This document shows positions 1 to 5,622 of a stretch of 5,692 nt of DNA, piece by piece. The first letter of the stretch is position 1, and each line of letters starts with the position of its first letter. This stretch comes from Ectopseudomonas composti (GTDB lineage: Bacteria > Pseudomonadota > Gammaproteobacteria > Pseudomonadales > Pseudomonadaceae): assembly GCA_946886245.1 (NCBI GenBank), contig CAMPIF010000314.1:1-5692 (forward strand), in the 5' to 3' direction. The notes below the pieces were generated by a model. The model was not told the DNA's origin, did not search any database, and worked only from the letters and a program-made list of their open reading frames with translations. A program made the translations under genes and the position numbers.

Positions 1-48
1 CGCCGCTCCGTCCGCATCAAAGCCATGCAACTAACCCAAACACATGCG

Positions 49-76
49 CCCCACCGCGGTCTGGGGTTTCTTCTTT
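49..76 (+). terminator. Probable intrinsic terminator of an upstream forward gene
   Basis: CCCCA (49-53) pairs with TGGGG (62-66) around a short GC-rich loop. The T-rich tail TTTCTTCTTT (67-76) follows on the plus strand, which is the shape of a rho-independent terminator. The stem is only 5 bp and the tail is interrupted by C, so strength is uncertain. It probably ends a gene lying mostly left of the window; one reading frame has a TAA at 32-34, but too little is visible to call that gene. Confidence 0.5.
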
Positions 77-96
77 GTGAGCTGGAAAACAGGGCG

Positions 97-162
97 CCGT
101 AGGGTGCGCTGCGCGCACCGCCAATGACGCGGGCATCCCGGTGCGCACGGCGCACCCTACGG
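97..162. repeat. Large REP-like inverted repeat (GTAGGGTGCGC family)
   Basis: The outer arms CCGTAGGGTGCGC (97-109) and GCGCACCCTACGG (150-162) are perfect 13-bp reverse complements. After a 3x3 mismatch, the inner arms GCGCACCG (113-120) and CGGTGCGC (139-146) pair perfectly over 8 bp, leaving an 18-base loop. The element lies between convergent transcription units. A solitary relative of its right arm is at 5623-5645. This fits the REP/BIME-type palindromes common between Pseudomonas genes. There is no T-tract, so it is not a simple terminator. Confidence 0.8.
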
Positions 163-206
163 GGCAATGCAGCGCAGCCTAGGGGTGGCGGCGCTTTGTC
201 GGTATC

Positions 207-236
207 AATAAAAAGGCCACCTTGGAGGTGGCCTTT
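207..236 (-). terminator. Intrinsic terminator of queD
   Basis: Read on the minus strand, GGCCACC (complement of 227-233) pairs perfectly with GGTGGCC (complement of 215-221) over a 5-base loop, and TTTTTATT follows. The hairpin begins about 20 bases after the queD stop codon. The uninterrupted GC stem and U-tract on the correct strand make this a textbook rho-independent terminator. The A run on the other side could give partial bidirectional activity, but the plus-strand tail is only TTT. Confidence 0.9.
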
Positions 237-254
237 GGTGCTTCTGGGTAATGA

Positions 255-611
255 TCAATCGCCGCGATATTCGCAGCCGCTGGTGCAGGTTTCGTGGATG
301 CGTACGCGCGACAGCTCTGGTAGCAGTGGTTTGACCTGTTGCCAGATCCACTTGGCCAGCACTTCGCTGGTTGGGTTTTCCAGGCCGGGAATGTCGTTCA
401 GGTAGTTGTGGTCGAGCTGCTCGTAGATCGGTTTGAAGATCGCCTTGATCTCCGAGAAGTCACGAATCCAGCCGGTATAGGGATCGACTTCACCTTCGAT
501 ATAGATGGCAACTCGAAAGGAGTGACCATGCAGGCGGCCGCATTTGTGGCCTTCCGGTACGTGTGGCAGGCGATGAGCCGCCTCGAAGATGAATTCTTTG
601 AACAATTCCAC
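255..611 (-). CDS. queD: 6-carboxy-5,6,7,8-tetrahydropterin synthase QueD
   Basis: This 118-residue cytoplasmic enzyme should convert 7,8-dihydroneopterin triphosphate to 6-carboxytetrahydropterin, the first committed step toward preQ0 and tRNA queuosine. Visible family signatures are the zinc ligands His13, His28 and His30 (the latter in HGHSF), the likely catalytic Cys24 in [10 protein letters not shown], the G47-W-I-R-D-F block, LDHNYLND (66-73), NPTSE (79-83) and the substrate-binding Glu107 in [10 protein letters not shown]. Length matches the short bacterial QueD form rather than eukaryotic PTPS. The start is a GTG (609-611) with no strong Shine-Dalgarno sequence. No ATG lies in frame in the bases immediately upstream, and starting here gives the MELFKEF N-terminus usual for pseudomonads. 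The gene stands alone and ends in a clear terminator. No preQ1 riboswitch was recognised upstream. Confidence 0.95.
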   Translation of the reverse strand: MELFKEFIFEAAHRLPHVPEGHKCGRLHGHSFRVAIYIEGEVDPYTGWIRDFSEIKAIFKPIYEQLDHNYLNDIPGLENPTSEVLAKWIWQQVKPLLPELSRVRIHETCTSGCEYRGD

Positions 612-726
612 TGAACAGCGCTCGCGTAAATGATTCCGCCTGATTGGCGTTGAGCGGCACAGTTTATCAGGTATGGCCCGATTGCCGCCTAATCACGTCC
701 GCTCTACAGGTTGAGCAGTCACTCAT

Positions 727-749
727 AACCCCACTGTCTCAGAGGGGTT
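727..749 (-). terminator. Hairpin overlapping the phospholipase stop codon, possible terminator
   Basis: AACCCC (727-732) pairs with GGGGTT (744-749), and CTG (734-736) with CAG (740-742), separated by one A-A mismatch and capped by a TCT loop. The TGA stop of the patatin gene (739-741) lies inside the hairpin. No T-tract follows on either strand, so it may be a weak terminator or an mRNA 3'-end stabiliser. The surrounding gap (612-738) otherwise holds only a degenerate repeat: GATTCCGCCTGAT at 632-644 and GATTGCCGCCTAAT at 680-693. Confidence 0.4.
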
Positions 750-1818
750 GCAGGCGTTCTGCCAGGCGGCCGCTTTCGACCAGTTCGAGAAATTCGTCAC
801 CGAGCCGCGAACTTTCGGCCATCGCCTGGCGCCAGTAGCGCTCGCGTCCTTGATCATTGCCCAGGTAGCGTTTGAAGTCGGTGCGATCCGGCAGTTTGCC
901 GTGTGGCAGGCGCGCAAGATAGTCGCGTGATGGCGCCAGCAGCAGCACATCCTGCAGACGCGTGCGGTCGCCACGGCGCCAGGGCATGCTCTTGTCGAAC
1001 CAGCCGGGTATCACACGATCGGTGAAGTGCGGATAGAGCACGATATCGTCGCCGCTGTAGGGCAGGTCGAGGTGATAGTCGAGCAGGCCGCCATCGCGAT
1101 AAGCGCCCGGCTCCAGGCCAGGAATCTCGCGAATCGCCTCCATCACCATGGGAATCGAGCCCGAAGCCAGCAGGGCGTGGCGCAGGTTCTCCGGGGTCAG
1201 CGCATGGAAGTGCGAGCGGAAGTCGCTCAGCTGCGCGAGCGGCGGCACCTGCCGCGCATCATGCAGAATCACCCGGTCGAAATGGCGGCCAAGGCGCTGG
1301 CGGGCCAGGAAGTTGTTACCGATCACCGATGACAGGCCGAGGCTGAGTTTGCCGCGATGATCGTGTTGCAGCAGGCCATGGCTCTTCACCACGACGATGT
1401 GCAGGCGATAGTGCGGGTTGGCAATGATGGCGGCGTCCTGATCGGCGAGCAGCTCGCTGAGCATCTGCCGGCAACTGCCCGACACCTCGGCCATGCTCAC
1501 ACCCTTGGCGAAGCGCTGAGAGGTGTACAGCTCGCCCAGTCGTCGAAGCCCGGCGGCGGGGTCCGGCAGGCAGGCGCTGGCAAAGCGCCAGGAGCCGATG
1601 GAGGCGCCGATCAGGGCGCGTTCGCGTGGCGCACGAGGCAGCCAGTCCCCAAAGAGTGCGAGATCCAGCCCCTGAATGCCGATGCCTTTGGGTCCGCCTG
1701 CCGCGCCAGGCAGGATGCCGACGTCCGCCGGGCTCAGGCCATTCTGGCGAATTCTTGCCAAGGCCCTGGGGCCGGCCTTGAGGGTCAGGGCAGGGGATTT
1801 GATATGGATCGCGCTCAT
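739..1818 (-). CDS. Patatin-like phospholipase family protein
   Basis: This 359-residue protein carries the Ser-Asp dyad of the patatin hydrolase fold. GAAGGPKG (38-45) is the glycine-rich oxyanion-hole loop, GASIG (71-75) the nucleophile elbow with Ser73, and DGG (242-244) holds the catalytic Asp242. Such enzymes cleave acyl esters of phospholipids or other lipids; the substrate cannot be read from sequence. No signal peptide or membrane segment is visible, so a cytoplasmic or peripheral membrane location is likely. The unusually basic oxyanion loop (PKG) and the SIPMVMEAI segment before DGG fit a bacterial stand-alone patatin family rather than secreted ExoU- or PlpD-type enzymes. The ATG at 1816-1818 is preceded on the minus strand by AAAGGAGG (1823-1830), a near-perfect Shine-Dalgarno sequence 4 bases away, which settles the start. 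It is divergent from the PepSY/two-component operon. Confidence 0.85.
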   Translation of the reverse strand: MSAIHIKSPALTLKAGPRALARIRQNGLSPADVGILPGAAGGPKGIGIQGLDLALFGDWLPRAPRERALIGASIGSWRFASACLPDPAAGLRRLGELYTSQRFAKGVSMAEVSGSCRQMLSELLADQDAAIIANPHYRLHIVVVKSHGLLQHDHRGKLSLGLSSVIGNNFLARQRLGRHFDRVILHDARQVPPLAQLSDFRSHFHALTPENLRHALLASGSIPMVMEAIREIPGLEPGAYRDGGLLDYHLDLPYSGDDIVLYPHFTDRVIPGWFDKSMPWRRGDRTRLQDVLLLAPSRDYLARLPHGKLPDRTDFKRYLGNDQGRERYWRQAMAESSRLGDEFLELVESGRLAERLQPL

Positions 1819-1841
1819 CGTGCCTCCTTTCGCAGCAGGCG

Positions 1842-1869
1842 ATTATAGAGGGCTGAGTGCGCAGGCCAA
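1842..1869 (-). promoter_or_regulatory. Sigma70-type promoter of the phospholipase gene
   Basis: On the minus strand a perfect -10 TATAAT (1842-1847) follows a -35-like TTGGCC (1864-1869, 4 of 6 consensus) with a 16-bp spacer. Transcription would start near 1835, leaving a short leader that holds the AAAGGAGG ribosome binding site. The -35 lies 27 bp from the regulator box at 1897-1916. Confidence 0.72.
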
Positions 1870-1896
1870 GCCACTTCATGCGGTGAATGACGCGAG

Positions 1897-1932
1897 TGAA
1901 TTCAGCTTGAATTAAGTGCCTGGGCCTAGAGT
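1897..1932 (+). promoter_or_regulatory. Promoter of the PepSY/two-component operon with BqsR-like direct repeat
   Basis: TGAATTCAG (1897-1905) and TGAATTAAG (1908-1916) are direct repeats with an 11-bp period and 8 of 9 identical bases. Within them, TTCAG-N6-TTAAG differs by one base from the TTAAG-N6-TTAAG site that I recall being reported for P. aeruginosa BqsR. One helical turn between half-sites is typical of OmpR/PhoB-family dimers. Ten bases downstream is a -10-like TAGAGT (1927-1932, 4 of 6). No good -35 is present apart from the box itself, which fits activator-dependent transcription as at PhoP or PmrA promoters. Transcription would start near 1938-1940, about 25 bases before the first gene. 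This suggests autoregulation by the regulator encoded at 2586-3254. Confidence 0.68.
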
Positions 1933-1963
1933 GGCAGTCACTGATTCACTGCTGGAGAAAGCC

Positions 1964-2272
1964 ATGAAACGATTGATCAGCCTCGCAACACTTGCCACCC
2001 TCGTCAGCGTCGCTACCATTGCCCAGGCGCGCGATCTCGGCCCGGACGAGGCCCTGCGTCTGCGTGATGCCGGGACCATCAAATCCTTCGAACAGCTCAA
2101 TGAGGCGGCGCTGGCCCAACACCCGGGTGCACGCATCGAAGAAACCGAGCTGGAAGACGAATACGGCCGCTATATCTATCAGATCGAGCTGCGCGATACC
2201 CAGGGCGTGCAGTGGGACCTGGAGCTGGATGCCAGCACCGGGGAAATGCTCAAGAACCACCAGGACGATTGA
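1964..2272 (+). CDS. bqsP: Periplasmic PepSY-domain protein, first of tandem pair (BqsP-like)
   Basis: This 102-residue protein has a Sec signal peptide (MKRL, hydrophobic stretch, AQA at 20-22), so the mature form starts at RDLG and is about 80 residues and acidic. The mature part resembles a PepSY domain: an N-terminal helix (DEALRLR), FEQL, a central strand-rich part with YIYQIEL, and the closing LELDASTGEML typical of PepSY C-terminal strands. The ATG at 1964 is chosen over a GTG at 1916 because GGAG lies 6 bases upstream, the signal peptide then begins correctly, and the GTG falls inside the regulator box. The first gene of the operon, it overlaps the next by one base. PepSY proteins often modulate proteases or sensors; here a role beside the kinase is inferred. 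The symbol rests on remembered P. aeruginosa operon order. Confidence 0.82.
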   Translation: MKRLISLATLATLVSVATIAQARDLGPDEALRLRDAGTIKSFEQLNEAALAQHPGARIEETELEDEYGRYIYQIELRDTQGVQWDLELDASTGEMLKNHQDD

Positions 2273-2586
2273 TGAAGTTTCGACGTACCACCGCGCTATT
2301 GCTGGTACTGGCATGCGGTTTTGCCAGCGTGCCGGGCGTTGCGCGCGATCTCGATCAGGATGAGGCGCTGCGCCTGCGGCGCGAGGGGGTCATCATGCCC
2401 TTCGAGCAACTGATGCAGCACATCGGCAACGCCTACCCCGGTTCCACGCTGCTGGAAGCGGAGCTGGAGGAAGAGGATGGCGTGCTGGTCTATGAGGTCG
2501 AGATTCTGACCACCTCGGGCGTGGTGCGCGAGCTTGAACTGGATGCCCGCAACGGCACTATTCTGAAGGATGAGGAAGACGACTGA
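2272..2586 (+). CDS. bqsQ: Periplasmic PepSY-domain protein, second of tandem pair (BqsQ-like)
   Basis: This 104-residue protein begins with an RR-rich n-region and a hydrophobic core, then VPGVA (20-24), a plausible signal peptidase I site. Cleavage there leaves an 80-residue mature protein starting [12 protein letters not shown]. Without gaps, by hand count, 39 of 80 mature residues match the preceding gene product, so the two are tandem paralogues. Both share FEQL, PG, the ELELDA block and a terminal DD; this copy ends in the more acidic DEEDD. Cys15 follows Val-Leu-Ala, a poor lipobox, so lipidation is possible but unlikely. The ATG overlaps the previous stop as TGATG (2270-2274), and AGGA at 2262-2265 is a suitable ribosome binding site. 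It is co-transcribed and probably translationally coupled with both neighbours. The acidic tail could bind cations; that is inference. Confidence 0.82.
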   Translation: MKFRRTTALLLVLACGFASVPGVARDLDQDEALRLRREGVIMPFEQLMQHIGNAYPGSTLLEAELEEEDGVLVYEVEILTTSGVVRELELDARNGTILKDEEDD

Positions 2587-3254
2587 TGCGCCTGTTGCTG
2601 GTGGAAGACCATGTACCCCTGGCCGATGAACTGACCGCCAGCCTGACTCGCCAGGGCTATGCCGTGGACTGGCTGGCCGATGGTCGTGACGCGGCCTATC
2701 AGGGTGCCAGCGAGCCTTATGACCTGATCATTCTCGACCTTGGCCTGCCAGGCAAGCCAGGGTTGGAGGTGCTACAGGAGTGGCGTGCTGGCGGACTGGC
2801 CACGCCGGTGCTGGTGCTGACTGCGCGAGGTTCCTGGGCCGAGCGCATCGAAGGACTGAAGGCCGGCGCCGACGACTACCTGACCAAACCCTTCCACCCC
2901 GAGGAACTGGCCCTGCGCATCCAGGCGCTGTTGCGCCGCGCCCATGGCCTGGCCAACCAGCCGCAACTGGAGGCCGCCGGCCTGCAACTGGACGAGAGCC
3001 GCCAGTGCGTGACGGCAGGCGGCGAAGCCATCGACCTGACTGCCGCCGAGTTTCGCTTGCTGCGTTACTTCATGCTGCATCCGGGGCAGATCCTGTCCAA
3101 GAGTCATCTCGCCGACCACCTCTACGATGGCGAGACCGAGCGCGACTCCAACGTCATCGAAGTGCACGTCAACCGCCTGCGCGGCAAGCTCGGGCGCAAC
3201 GTGATCGAGACCCGCCGTGGGCAGGGTTACCGCTTTACCGGAGAGCAGGGTTGA
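2586..3254 (+). CDS. bqsR: OmpR/PhoB-family response regulator (BqsR/CarR-like)
   Basis: This 222-residue cytoplasmic transcription regulator has an N-terminal receiver domain (about 1-118): acidic pocket Glu7/Asp8, phospho-acceptor Asp51 in LILDLGLPG, switch residues Thr79 and Tyr98, and invariant Lys101 in the KPF motif. The C-terminal winged-helix DNA-binding domain (about 128-219) contains LTAAEFRLL, the recognition-helix region [15 protein letters not shown] and the wing RRGQGYRF. Length and motifs are complete. The [20 protein letters not shown] stretch is typical of the PhoP/QseB-like subgroup. ATG overlaps the preceding PepSY stop as TGATG (2584-2588), and AGGA at 2573-2576 serves as ribosome binding site. 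The cognate kinase follows at once. The upstream direct repeat supports BqsR identity, whose P. aeruginosa form answers to Fe(II) and, under the name CarR, to Ca2+. The family assignment is firm, the orthology less so. Confidence 0.92.
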   Translation: MRLLLVEDHVPLADELTASLTRQGYAVDWLADGRDAAYQGASEPYDLIILDLGLPGKPGLEVLQEWRAGGLATPVLVLTARGSWAERIEGLKAGADDYLTKPFHPEELALRIQALLRRAHGLANQPQLEAAGLQLDESRQCVTAGGEAIDLTAAEFRLLRYFMLHPGQILSKSHLADHLYDGETERDSNVIEVHVNRLRGKLGRNVIETRRGQGYRFTGEQG

Positions 3255-4564
3255 GGTCCATTCAGCGTCGGCTCGGTATTGGCCTGGCCGCTACGCTGTT
3301 GCTGGTCGGACTGGTTCTGGCACAGGCCAGTCTCTGGGTCTTCGACCGTGGCCTGCGCGCTTATCTGGAAGAGGATTTGCGTGACGAAGCGCAAGGGCTG
3401 TTGGCCGCACTGGTGCGCGGGCCGGCTGGTTTGCAACTGGATGAGCGGCGTCTCGATCCCTCGTTCCAGCGGCAATTCTCGGGGCATTACTTTCGTATCG
3501 ATTTTTCCGACCGCAGCTGGCGTTCGCGCTCGCTGTGGGATCGTGAGCTGCTCAAGCCCAATGGCATTGGCATGCAGGCCGAGCTGGGCGATGGCCCGCA
3601 AGGCCAGTTGCTGCTGATCTACCGCGCCGACTACCGCCGCTATGGGGAGAACCTGTCGATCAGCGTGGCACAGGATTATCAGCCGGTACTGCAGAGCTTT
3701 CGTCGTATGCAGTGGGTGGGATTGGGGCTGGGCGGCGCTGCGCTGCTGCTGATCCTGGTGGCCCAGCGTTACACCGTGCGCAGGGCCCTGCGCCCACTGG
3801 AACAGGTGCGTCAGCAGATCGTGCAGTTGCAGCAGGGGCGGCGTACGGAGCTGGATGCCGAGGTGCCCGAAGAGCTGGAGCCTCTGGTCGCGCAGGTCAA
3901 TCATCTGTTGGCGCATACCGAGGACACCCTCAAACGCTCGCGCAATGCCCTTGGCAATCTTGGCCACGCGCTGAAAACGCCGCTGGCCGTGTTGATCAGC
4001 CTGGCCGGCCGCGAGGAATTGGCCGCCCATCCGGCATTGCGCGCGACCATGCGCGAGCAGTTGGAACAGATCGGGCAGCGCCTGGGGCGCGAGCTGGGGC
4101 GTGCGCGCCTGGCTGGCGAGGTGTTGCCGGGGGCACGCTTCGATTGCGCGCAGGAGCTGCCGGGGCTGTTCGCCACCTTGTCGATGATTCATGACCGCGG
4201 CCTGAGCCTGGATTGGCAGGCGCCGCCTGGCCTGGTTCTGCCGCGCGATCGTGAGGATCTGCTGGAACTGCTCGGCAACCTGCTGGACAACGCCTGCAAA
4301 TGGGCGCAGCAACGCGTGCAATTGACGGTGGAGGAGAGCGCCGAGGGTTATCGCCTGTGCGTCGATGATGACGGCCCAGGTATCGATGCCGAACGCCGCG
4401 AGGCCGTGCTTGGGCGCGGCACCCGCCTGGACGAGCAGGTAGCAGGGCATGGCCTGGGCCTCGGCATCGTGCGCGATATCATCGAGGCCTGGCATGGCCG
4501 TATCGAGCTGCAGGACAGTCCGTTGGGCGGGTTGCGAGTGGTGGTCAGTCTGCCACGGCGTTGA
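3251..4564 (+). CDS. bqsS: Membrane sensor histidine kinase (BqsS/CarS-like)
   Basis: This 437-residue inner-membrane kinase partners the preceding regulator. Domains in order: TM1 (about 10-30), a short periplasmic sensor of about 120 residues (31-151), TM2 (about 153-171), a HAMP-like linker (172-225), a dimerisation/phosphoacceptor helix with His239 in [10 protein letters not shown], and a catalytic ATPase domain with N-box N343-LLDN347, G1 box DDGPGI (373-378) and G2 box GHGLGLG (399-405). The NACKW and RGTRLDE motifs resemble PhoQ-type kinases. The start is a TTG at 3251 overlapping the regulator stop (TTGA), with GGAG at 3240-3243. The first in-frame ATG encodes residue 108, after TM1, so it cannot be the start; in-frame sequence further upstream merely overlaps the regulator gene. 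The periplasmic part lacks an exact RExxE Fe(II) motif but has an acidic cluster E40-E-D-L-R-D-E46. Confidence 0.9.
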   Translation: MRSIQRRLGIGLAATLLLVGLVLAQASLWVFDRGLRAYLEEDLRDEAQGLLAALVRGPAGLQLDERRLDPSFQRQFSGHYFRIDFSDRSWRSRSLWDRELLKPNGIGMQAELGDGPQGQLLLIYRADYRRYGENLSISVAQDYQPVLQSFRRMQWVGLGLGGAALLLILVAQRYTVRRALRPLEQVRQQIVQLQQGRRTELDAEVPEELEPLVAQVNHLLAHTEDTLKRSRNALGNLGHALKTPLAVLISLAGREELAAHPALRATMREQLEQIGQRLGRELGRARLAGEVLPGARFDCAQELPGLFATLSMIHDRGLSLDWQAPPGLVLPRDREDLLELLGNLLDNACKWAQQRVQLTVEESAEGYRLCVDDDGPGIDAERREAVLGRGTRLDEQVAGHGLGLGIVRDIIEAWHGRIELQDSPLGGLRVVVSLPRR

Positions 4565-4586
4565 ACCTCAGGCTCACGCCGGTCTG

Positions 4587-4652
4587 GTGGGTTACGCGGC
4601 GCGGTAAGTTTGTTGGCGCCTGCAAACGCTGCGTTCAGCGCCGCCAACCCAC
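4587..4652. repeat. Imperfect inverted pair of GTGGGTT-core repeats
   Basis: GTGGGTT (4587-4593) pairs with AACCCAC (4646-4652), and GGCGC (4598-4602) with GCGCC (4638-4642), around a small internal loop. The element begins 23 bases after the kinase stop and could act as a 3'-end structure for the operon. No T-tract follows, so it is not called a terminator. Confidence 0.6.
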
Positions 4653-4688
4653 ACTACAAGACGATGGCGTCGATGCGTACAAGATAGA

Positions 4689-4705
4689 GGGATACACGCT
4701 ATCCC
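4689..4705. repeat. Short perfect hairpin at the edge of the repeat mosaic
   Basis: GGGATA (4689-4694) and TATCCC (4700-4705) are perfect reverse complements around CACGC. The right arm ends exactly where the CGTAGGGTGGGTTAGC repeat begins (4705), so it may be part of that repeat unit's boundary. Confidence 0.5.
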
Positions 4706-4885
4706 GTAGGGTGGGTTAGCGGCGCCGAGTGCTGAGCTTCCAGACGCAGATGAGCTCCGAGCGCTCGGATGGCCGCCCCACGTAACCCACCGGGCGATGG
4801 ATCGCGTTGCGCCGATGGTGGGTTACGCCGCACCGGCCTTAGCAAACTGATCTACGAGCGTGACAGGCGGCTAACCCACCCTACG
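4705..4885. repeat. Nested palindromic repeat mosaic (CGTAGGGTGGGTTAGC family)
   Basis: The outer arms CGTAGGGTGGGTTAGC (4705-4720) and its exact 16-bp reverse complement (4870-4885) enclose an inner perfect pair, CGTAACCCACC (4781-4791) and GGTGGGTTACG (4817-4827). Between them sits a 14-bp perfect palindrome, TCCGAGCGCTCGGA (4756-4769). With the pair at 4587-4652, the 344-bp stretch 4565-4908 holds six GTGGGTT-core copies in alternating orientation and no credible gene. The pattern resembles REP/BIME clusters, or a decayed MITE with 16-bp terminal repeats. It lies between convergent genes, where such elements are common. Confidence 0.78.
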
Positions 4886-4908
4886 AAACGGCCGTGCAAG
4901 GCTCTCTA

Positions 4909-5505
4909 TTACATGCCGTTGGCGAAGGCCGGGTTATCAAAGTTGATGGCGGCGCGTACCGGCTGCAGGGCGTGGGCGTAACGCACGAGTACATCGAGCG
5001 CGTAATCGACGCGGGCGCGGAGTCGCTCATCGGCTTCGTCCACCGCCTGCGGGCCGTTCAACACCTTCTCGACCTGGCGCACGATCAGGTGCTCCGGCAG
5101 GTAGCACAGGCGGCAGTTCTTGTAGCTGGAGGCGCGCAGTTCGCTGATCGGGTAGGCGCCGCCAATACCGGAGGAAACGCCAACCAGCAGGCCCGGCTTG
5201 TGCGCCAGTTCGGCCTTGCTGGCGTAGATGAAGAAGTTCTTGATCGCCGGGCAGGCCATGCCGTTCCATTCCGGCGCGATGATCACCACGGCATCGGCGG
5301 CCGCCAGTTGCTGCTGATACATGGACCAGGGGCCGGCGTCTTCAGCGGGCCACAGCGGCAGGGGCGCCAGGCCCAGATCGATGATGCTGCTGCTGTCCTG
5401 AGTGGTTTGTCCCATCTCGATCAGGCGCTGACGCAGTGCGCGGGCGACCTTTCCCGATTGGCTGTTGTTGCGGCTGGAGCCGGCGACCAAGGCGATATTG
5501 AGCAT
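4909..5505 (-). CDS. NADPH-dependent FMN reductase family flavoprotein
   Basis: This 198-residue cytoplasmic flavodoxin-fold protein likely reduces flavin or quinone-type acceptors with NAD(P)H. GSSRNNSQSGKVA (9-21) is the FMN phosphate-binding loop after the first strand. PEWNGM (78-83) followed by PAIKNFFIY (86-94) matches the PEYNxSxPxxLKNxID signature of the family, with Trp and Met replacing the usual Tyr and Ser. SSGIGGAYP (111-119) is the third flavin-contacting loop. Length is usual for the family (about 180-200). The ATG at 5503-5505 is preceded on the minus strand by GGGGAA (5511-5516), an acceptable ribosome binding site 5 bases away. A strong hairpin with a T-run sits directly upstream (5517-5553), leaving no room for a promoter downstream of it. 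The physiological substrate (chromate, quinone, azo compound, free flavin) cannot be decided from sequence. Confidence 0.85.
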   Translation of the reverse strand: MLNIALVAGSSRNNSQSGKVARALRQRLIEMGQTTQDSSSIIDLGLAPLPLWPAEDAGPWSMYQQQLAAADAVVIIAPEWNGMACPAIKNFFIYASKAELAHKPGLLVGVSSGIGGAYPISELRASSYKNCRLCYLPEHLIVRQVEKVLNGPQAVDEADERLRARVDYALDVLVRYAHALQPVRAAINFDNPAFANGM

Positions 5506-5516
5506 GCTGCTTCCCC

Positions 5517-5553
5517 GAAAAAAGAACGCAGGCTAGGCGATTGCCTGCCTGCG
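5517..5553 (-). terminator. Intrinsic terminator or leader attenuator before the FMN reductase
   Basis: On the minus strand CGCAGGC (complement of 5547-5553) and AGGC (5543-5546) pair with GCCT (5535-5538) and GCCTGCG (5527-5533), giving 11 bp with one bulged base and a 4-base loop. TTCTTTTTTC (5517-5526) follows. It most simply ends transcription of the minus-strand gene whose stop is at 5649-5651. Its T-run abuts the reductase ribosome binding site (5511-5516), so it would also lie in the leader of any transcript entering that gene from upstream. Confidence 0.8.
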
Positions 5554-5622
5554 CTGCAAGGGAAGTGCCGCCAGATCGAGGATGATTTGGCGTCATGTCC
5601 ACTGATGCGCCGCCAGTATTTT

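Noticed and set aside
1..34. Possible C-terminus (APSASKPCN, stop TAA 32-34) of a forward gene ending before the terminator at 49-76
   Set aside because: Only 10 codons are visible, another frame is also open to 102, and nothing identifies a family, so no CDS was called.
124..405. 93-residue plus-strand open frame across the first palindrome and the queD terminator
   Set aside because: It runs through a REP-like inverted repeat, a terminator and antisense queD, and has no coding motif.
1357..1848. Plus-strand open frames opposite the phospholipase, and similar ones at 1027-1332
   Set aside because: They are shadows of the patatin gene, which has the GASIG and DGG catalytic motifs and a strong ribosome binding site on the other strand.
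1946..2314. Minus-strand open frame opposite the first PepSY gene
   Set aside because: The plus-strand gene has a signal peptide, ribosome binding site, promoter and a homologous neighbour; the antisense frame has none of these.
2310..2318. Lipobox reading of the second PepSY protein (Val-Leu-Ala-Cys15)
   Set aside because: Leu directly before Ala-Cys is atypical, and the VPGVA site aligned with the AQA site of its paralogue gives equal 80-residue mature proteins, so signal peptidase I cleavage is preferred.
2780..3250. Open frame running upstream of the kinase, making a 594-residue protein
   Set aside because: This part overlaps the response regulator gene in another frame, gives low-complexity Arg/Pro/Gly-rich sequence without domain motifs, and is explained by GC-rich third-position bias. 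The kinase begins at TTG 3251.
3227..4495. 422-residue antisense open frame opposite the kinase
   Set aside because: Gln/Ala/His-rich shadow sequence with no recognisable motif, wholly antisense to a complete histidine kinase; typical of GC-rich genomes.
4769..4981. 70-residue plus-strand open frame in the repeat mosaic
   Set aside because: It is made largely of repeat arms and antisense reductase sequence, with no ribosome binding site seen and no motif.
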